Source: Coriobacteriia bacterium
GTDB lineage: Bacteria > Actinomycetota > Coriobacteriia > Coriobacteriales > UBA8131
Length of the DNA stretch: 10,033 nucleotides
NCBI GenBank assembly: GCA_009781525.1
Contig: WQXZ01000050.1
Coordinates: forward strand, 1-10,033
Direction of reading: 5' to 3'
Position numbers and translations under genes: made by a program. Below are positions 6,533 through 10,033 of this stretch, one piece after another. The notes beneath the pieces are model-generated. The model searched no databases and was not told the origin of the DNA. It saw only the letters and a program-made list of their open reading frames with translations. Numbering within the stretch: position 1 is the stretch's first letter; each line of letters opens with the position of its first letter.

Positions 6533-7576
6533 CTAATCTTCGTAGCCGTAGACCTTCTTGCCGTATGTGTAGCACTCATTCCAGATAAGTCTTCTCAGGT
6601 CGTCAATATGTGGATCGCCAACATAACTGACCGGCCAGATCAGCGGAGCCCATGCTCCACCTGGACTGTACTTGTCAATAGCGTCACGAACATCTTGCTT
6701 GACAGCTTCAGGATCATAGTTCGGGTAGTCTTTGGGATAATGCTTGCCCCAGTCATAGGTGCCGAGGTATGACATCTGACCCTTGTACTGCTCCTTCAGC
6801 GACATGACGTCGTTGGTCTCCTGTGCCGGCTCAACGTACTTGACGCCGAAGTCGATCATCTCAGGAATGAATGGCTCAATAAAGCCGCAGATGTGGAACA
6901 TAATCGGAATCTCACGCTCCATGGCTTGCTTCGCGAAGCGCTCATAGAACGGCTTGAACAGATCCCTGTACATAGCAACTGAGAAGAACGGTCCACGTTC
7001 GGTGCAGCTATCATCACCGATAGTCCAAATGTCAGGCTGATAGGCATCAAGAATAGGTGTGTAATACGGCTCGAACAATGAAGTCATCCAGTCAAAGAGT
7101 TCCTTGACGGTCTCAGGCTCTTCAACCATAGCAATCATGGCACCCTCAAAGCCCATGAAACCTACCAATGACATCCAAGGCCCAAAGAAAATACCGGTTC
7201 TCAGAGCACTCTCGTTGCGATCAAGGTTCGCACGCTCAAAGCTCTCTTTTGCCATAGCCTCGAAATCCATGCCTTCCTTGAAGACTGGTTTTCTGATGAT
7301 GTCACCCCATTTGGTGATGTCATCAAGAATCCATACATCCGGCTCAGGCATCGATGAACCAGCTGTATCCTCGTTCGGATAGGTGGTTACACCCCACATG
7401 CTGGTATTGCTGCCATCCGGATTTGGCGGATTGGGAACTACCAACTCCGCTCTGGCTACCTTTGTCGGTATTTCCGGAATCTCCTCAGTTCCCATATAGG
7501 TGAAGTAAGGTACATACTCCGGCATACCGCCGCCAGCCAACTTTAGAAAATTGTCCTTTGGTGATATTTTTGCCAT
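6533..7576 (-). CDS. URO-D/MtaA-type methyltransferase-like protein (copy B)
   Basis: A 347-aa paralogue of copy A with no length difference. The putative zinc ligands H228, C230 (MFHICGF) and C335 are kept, as are GDD (187-189) and CTERGPFFSV (191-200). Differences cluster at 41-58, 131-140 and 171-241, where aromatic and small residues swap (for example PSLWMALVSF against FGPWMSLVGF). These positions may shape the substrate pocket, so the two enzymes may use different methyl donors or acceptors. It is the first gene of the unit and is followed by the transporter. GGAAGGAAG precedes the ATG by about 8 nt. A palindromic operator candidate lies about 95 bp upstream (7671-7688). It should act in the cytosol with a corrinoid protein that is not encoded here. 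Confidence 0.8.
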   Translation of the reverse strand: MAKISPKDNFLKLAGGGMPEYVPYFTYMGTEEIPEIPTKVARAELVVPNPPNPDGSNTSMWGVTTYPNEDTAGSSMPEPDVWILDDITKWGDIIRKPVFKEGMDFEAMAKESFERANLDRNESALRTGIFFGPWMSLVGFMGFEGAMIAMVEEPETVKELFDWMTSLFEPYYTPILDAYQPDIWTIGDDSCTERGPFFSVAMYRDLFKPFYERFAKQAMEREIPIMFHICGFIEPFIPEMIDFGVKYVEPAQETNDVMSLKEQYKGQMSYLGTYDWGKHYPKDYPNYDPEAVKQDVRDAIDKYSPGGAWAPLIWPVSYVGDPHIDDLRRLIWNECYTYGKKVYGYED

Positions 7577-7670
7577 TATTAACTTCCTTCCTTTCGATCG
7601 ACTGCTCGCCGATGTTTCGTGCTGTCGCTCCCTCGTTGAAAAACGCCTTTATTTGCAACAGCACCAAGAA

Positions 7671-7688
7671 TGTTACAGGAATGTAACA
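7671..7688 (-). promoter_or_regulatory. Palindromic operator candidate upstream of copy B
   Basis: TGTTACA (7671-7677) and TGTAACA (7682-7688) are perfect inverted 7-mers around a 4-bp centre. A -10-like TATTAT on the minus strand (7705-7700) lies 11 bp upstream of it, so a bound dimeric repressor would cover the start of transcription. I see no -35 at good spacing (TTGCGC at 7731-7726 is 20 bp away), which would fit a regulated promoter. No regulator gene is adjacent. Confidence 0.5.
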
Positions 7689-7795
7689 CGCAAGTGCCGA
7701 TAATATGAAGTCGAATGTGCAAAATGCGCAACATTTAATATATAGTCGACAACCTTACATGCAGTGCGGATACTGTCTTGCTGATATTCCCTTTT

Positions 7796-7813
7796 TTATT
7801 AGATTCCTAATAA
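7796..7813. promoter_or_regulatory. AT-rich inverted repeat
   Basis: TTATTAG (7796-7802) and CTAATAA (7807-7813) form a 7-4-7 inverted repeat between the membrane-protein gene and copy B. It is preceded by a T6 run on the plus strand, which becomes an A run after the hairpin on the minus strand, so it does not look like a minus-strand terminator. It could be a second operator with half-sites unlike those at 7671-7688, or nothing. The rest of the 254-bp gap shows only AT-rich promoter-like sequence. Confidence 0.25.
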
Positions 7814-7830
7814 TCGAATTCGCTATCTAT

Positions 7831-8274
7831 CTAAGCATTGTCCAAGCTCAAGCGTCTAGAAACAACTATCTGGATAAGACCGACGACTGTATAAAAAACA
7901 GCAGGCGGGTTGAACATGTAGATGTTCTCAAAACAGCACCAGGCAATCAACAGAACCCCAGAAACTAACGAGAGTGTATATCCAACCTTGGCTTTCTTTA
8001 GCAGAGCAACAACTGCAACAGTATTCCCGACCCCATTGCACAATACCAATGCTAACCCTGGCCAGAAAAGATCTCTAAAGAACAGCTCCTGAAACGGAAA
8101 ATCGCCCATAGCGGGAAGCAGCGCGCCCAGCCCTAACGGGGTATCAACCGGAATCGCCATCATCAACCCACCGAAGAAAAGTGAAGTGATGCTGTTTATC
8201 AGGCAGATCCAAAACACCACCCTTGCTGACATCTTGGTCTTTCCAGTAAGGTCTGTATCTCTTGTCTGAGTCAT
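7831..8274 (-). CDS. Small four-helix membrane protein, unknown function
   Basis: A 147-aa protein I do not recognise. After a polar N-terminus (1-15) it has four hydrophobic segments at about 18-42, 68-92, 97-116 and 123-139, with a loop at 43-67 that contains Pro and acidic residues and a basic end (SRRLSLDNA). This matches many uncharacterised integral membrane proteins. No catalytic or binding motif stands out. GGAAG lies 6 nt before the ATG at 8274. It is transcribed toward the methyltransferase locus and away from the reverse transcriptase; the 254-bp gap to copy B with operator-like repeats suggests a separate unit. Confidence 0.65.
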   Translation of the reverse strand: MTQTRDTDLTGKTKMSARVVFWICLINSITSLFFGGLMMAIPVDTPLGLGALLPAMGDFPFQELFFRDLFWPGLALVLCNGVGNTVAVVALLKKAKVGYTLSLVSGVLLIAWCCFENIYMFNPPAVFYTVVGLIQIVVSRRLSLDNA

Positions 8275-8391
8275 GGTTTTCTTCCCAGTATTGATTGGAT
8301 CAGTTCATACAGCCATATTAGCCTACTTTGCCATGACAGCCGTATCGGCTTTCACCCGCTTTTACCTGCACGCTATGTTTTGCCTTGGCAA

Positions 8392-8412
8392 TCAGGCATA
8401 ATAGGTGCCTGA
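8392..8412 (+). promoter_or_regulatory. Promoter/operator candidate for RT ncRNA
   Basis: A -10-like CATAAT (8397-8402) would place the start of transcription at about 8409-8411, just where the 14-bp repeat of the ncRNA begins. A 7-bp inverted repeat, TCAGGCA (8392-8398) and TGCCTGA (8406-8412), spans this -10, which is a good position for a repressor site. A smaller palindrome, TTGCC-TT-GGCAA (8380-8391), lies next to it. No clear -35 is present (TATGTT at 17-bp spacing), so the promoter may be weak or need an activator. Confidence 0.4.
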
Positions 8413-8552
8413 CGGGAAGAAAAACACAAGCTTACTTGTATCTGCGACAGGACGAAGCGCCACCACTTCGCTGGCGACTTTGCAGATAGTCTGGCTGGCG
8501 TTCATGTCCGGTAGCCATTGCATGGCTTTCAAACAGCCTTTTTCTTCCCGTC
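8411..8552 (+). ncRNA. Structured RNA with retron-like end repeats, upstream of RT
   Basis: GACGGGAAGAAAAA (8411-8424) and TTTTTCTTCCCGTC (8539-8552) are perfectly complementary over 14 bp and enclose 114 nt. Inside, possible helices are ACAAG/CTTGT (8426-8430, 8435-8439), TATCTGC/GCAGATA (8439-8445, 8482-8488) with CGAAG/CTTCG (8453-8457, 8466-8470) within it, GGCTG/CAGCC (8493-8497, 8534-8538) stacking on the end stem, and AGCCAT-TGC-ATGGCT (8513-8527). This gives a multi-branched fold closed by a long terminal helix, like the a1/a2 pairing of retron msr-msd RNAs. It ends 39 nt before the RT start. It lacks an obvious retron branching-G context directly after the first repeat. The likely role is template and/or cofactor of the RT. 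The call rests on pairing read by eye, without comparative data. Confidence 0.6.
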
Positions 8553-8591
8553 TACTTAAATCACTGCCGACGATACCGCGCGAGGTGTTTT

Positions 8592-9809
8592 ATGGGAATC
8601 ATCGACTTACTGGATAACCAGGACATCTGGCAGGAATTCTATGACTACAAAATGCTCAAAGGCCACCTTCCCAAGAAAGACGTCGAGGGTTTATCCACAT
8701 TAATTGAGACGCGGGCTTACCTGTCTGCGGTTCAGGTGATCAGGCAACAGGAGCCGCTGCCGCCTCCTCAGAAACTGCTGCTGAACAAGCTTGGAACCAA
8801 CAAGAAACGAACCGTCTATTGCTTCGAAAGCGAGCTGATGTGGACACTGAAACTGCTGGCTTGGCTGCTCTATCGCTTTGACCACCGGCAGCCAGAAGGA
8901 TGCTACTCATTTCGGCGCAATTACGGCGCGCATCGAGCGTTTCAGACCATTGTTCGCACCCCCGGTATCGATGCGAAGTGGTGTTGCAAGCTGGATATCT
9001 CCGACTACTTCAACAGCATCGACACAACAAAGATGCTGCCGATTGCGGCTGACGTTTTTGCCGACGATACTGAGCTGACCGACTTTTTCACCCGACTGCT
9101 GACCGCTGACCAGGCGGTCTTTGAGGGCACCCTGATCGAGGAGCAGCGTGGAGTTATGGCTGGCACACCGACCAGTCCCTTTTTGGCGAACATCTACCTG
9201 CGTGAGCTGGACAGCTGGTTCGTCGAACGTGGCTACACGTACGCGCGTTATTCTGACGACATCATCTTTTTTGCTGACAGCGCTGAAGAAATCGCCTACT
9301 GTTCCCAAAACGCCAGGCGGATCATTGCCGAACACGGTCTTAAGATCAATGGGGATAAGACCTACATCGCGGCTCCTGGAGAGGCCTGGGAGTTTCTGGG
9401 TTTATCCTATACGGCAGGGGTTATCGATCTGAGCCAGGCAACCATATTAAAGCTGAAGGGCAAGATCCGTCGTAAAGCACGGGCTCTCCGACGCTGGATG
9501 CTGCGTAAGGACGCTTCTGCTGAGCGAGCCCAACGTGCATTCATCCGTAGCTTTAATATGAAGTTCTACGAAGGCGGTGACGCTAATGACCTAACCTGGT
9601 CGCGCTGGTTCTTTCCGATTCTGACCACCAGTGAGAGCTTAAAGCAGATTGACCACTACCTGCAAACGTACGTTCGCTATATCGCCACGGGTCGCTTCAG
9701 TAAATCGAATTACCGGCTTGACTATCAGGGCATCAAGGAGCTGGGCTTTCGCAGTCTGGTAAACGAGTACTACCGCAGCCGCGACGAAAGCAGCAGCCAA
9801 GCCTCGTAG
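8592..9809 (+). CDS. Stand-alone reverse transcriptase, DRT/unknown-group-like
   Basis: A 405-aa RNA-directed DNA polymerase. Motifs in order: GCYSFRRNYGAHRAF (103-117); KLDISDYFNSID (133-144) with catalytic D135; GVMAGTPTSPFLANIYL (187-203); YARYSDDIIFFA (217-228) with the active-site YSDD and D222/D223; GLKINGDKT (249-257); WEFLGLSY (266-273). A basic thumb-like stretch LKGKIRRKARALRRW (288-302) and a C-terminal domain (about 310-395) follow. There is no maturase X, HNH or integrase domain, so it is not a complete group II intron protein. The VTG and NAxxH motifs of retron RTs are absent. Together with the upstream ncRNA this suggests a defence-type (DRT/unknown-group) RT; I cannot name the subgroup. 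GAGGTG 4 nt before the ATG supports the start. No other gene follows within the window, so it may work as a two-part RNA-protein unit. Confidence 0.85.
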   Translation: MGIIDLLDNQDIWQEFYDYKMLKGHLPKKDVEGLSTLIETRAYLSAVQVIRQQEPLPPPQKLLLNKLGTNKKRTVYCFESELMWTLKLLAWLLYRFDHRQPEGCYSFRRNYGAHRAFQTIVRTPGIDAKWCCKLDISDYFNSIDTTKMLPIAADVFADDTELTDFFTRLLTADQAVFEGTLIEEQRGVMAGTPTSPFLANIYLRELDSWFVERGYTYARYSDDIIFFADSAEEIAYCSQNARRIIAEHGLKINGDKTYIAAPGEAWEFLGLSYTAGVIDLSQATILKLKGKIRRKARALRRWMLRKDASAERAQRAFIRSFNMKFYEGGDANDLTWSRWFFPILTTSESLKQIDHYLQTYVRYIATGRFSKSNYRLDYQGIKELGFRSLVNEYYRSRDESSSQAS

Positions 9810-10033
9810 CCAGACAGCCTCTGTTACTCCGCTTGCACGAGCGCGCCCGCCATACGCGCCGCATCCGGATGCCGCGCCCGAGCGCTCCAGTGCCATGCCA
9901 CGCCCGTCGCATCCGGATGCTGCTCTCCGCTCTCCAGCCTCCTAATCCTCCTCCAGCCCCAAATTCACACCAATTCCGAGATTCAGCAAGTTTCTGCAAC
10001 TTTTTTACGGTTGGGGCGCAGGCAAGGGCAAAA
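9810..10033. other. C-rich gene-free tail after RT, with twin palindromes
   Basis: No gene is supported. Open frames on the minus strand across 9639-9999 are Arg/Gly/Ala-rich shadows of GC-rich DNA. The region is visibly richer in G and C than the genes to the left up to about 9960, then turns AT-rich (TTTCTGCAACTTTTTTACGG at 9989-10008). I see no hairpin followed by a T tract that would clearly end the RT transcript. The two 12-bp palindromes are listed separately. Confidence 0.5.
9861..9920. repeat. Two copies of palindrome GCATCCGGATGC
   Basis: The perfect 12-bp palindrome GCATCCGGATGC occurs at 9861-9872 and 9909-9920, 48 bp apart, both preceded by CGCC-like sequence. Two exact 12-mers in 60 bp of gene-free DNA are unlikely by chance. 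They might be protein-binding sites, REP-like hairpins that stabilise the RT mRNA, or part of a repeat family in the genome. Confidence 0.6.

Noticed and set aside
8592..9809. Classification of the RT as a typical retron RT
   Set aside because: The upstream RNA has retron-like end repeats, but the protein has WEFLGL where retrons have VTG, no NAxxH motif, and no branching-G context directly after the first repeat arm.
8592..9809. Group II intron
   Set aside because: No maturase X or endonuclease domain after the RT, and I found no domain V/VI-like RNA after the stop codon.
9639..9999. Minus-strand ORFs overlapping and following the RT end
   Set aside because: Low-complexity Arg/Gly/Ala-rich translations of GC-rich DNA, antisense to the RT, overlapping each other.
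1..10033. CRISPR array or insertion sequence
   Set aside because: No set of regularly spaced repeats and no transposase or terminal inverted repeats were seen; repeats found are pairs only.

Overview
The window looks like part of an anaerobic, probably gut-dwelling actinobacterial chromosome. My best guess is a Coriobacteriia (Eggerthellales-like) lineage, but this is an inference from gene content and not a sequence identification. The main hint is a pair of URO-D/MtaA-type methyltransferase-like proteins around a GPH-family transporter, a combination expanded in Coriobacteriia and in acetogens that use methylated or methoxylated compounds.

Layout from left to right. Positions 1-165 hold no recognisable gene. 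Positions 166-767 are a tRNA cluster: tRNA-Leu(UAG) and tRNA-Gly(UCC) on the minus strand with a shared promoter and terminator, and tRNA-Arg(UCU) on the plus strand. The last 24 nt of tRNA-Leu plus its terminator hairpin are present a second time 211 bp away. Between the copies lies a 146-bp insert full of inverted repeats, which looks like an integration or recombination scar. Next, on the minus strand, come a small protein with a HEPN-type R-x4-H motif (818-1444) and a complete RecQ helicase (1514-3475).

Positions 3596-7576 form a metabolic locus on the minus strand, transcribed from high to low coordinates: methyltransferase-like protein B, a GPH/MelB-type symporter, then methyltransferase-like protein A. 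A and B have equal length (347 aa) and are about 82% identical by hand count, but 76 of the last 77 residues are identical. A perfect 7-4-7 palindrome upstream of B is a good operator candidate. The simplest reading is that the transporter imports a methylated substrate and the two paralogues transfer its methyl group to a corrinoid protein encoded elsewhere. A small four-helix membrane protein (7831-8274) lies upstream.

The most interesting part is at 8392-9809. A stand-alone reverse transcriptase of 405 aa with a YSDD active site is preceded by a compact, apparently structured RNA. Its ends form a perfect 14-bp inverted repeat (8411-8424 with 8539-8552) enclosing several further hairpins. 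The layout recalls retrons and the ncRNA-carrying DRT defence systems, but the protein lacks the usual retron motifs (VTG, NAxxH) and has a group II/unknown-group style FLG motif. It is therefore a candidate RT-ncRNA, possibly antiviral, system of a type I cannot assign. Downstream (9810-10033) there is a C-rich tail with two copies of a 12-bp palindrome and no gene.
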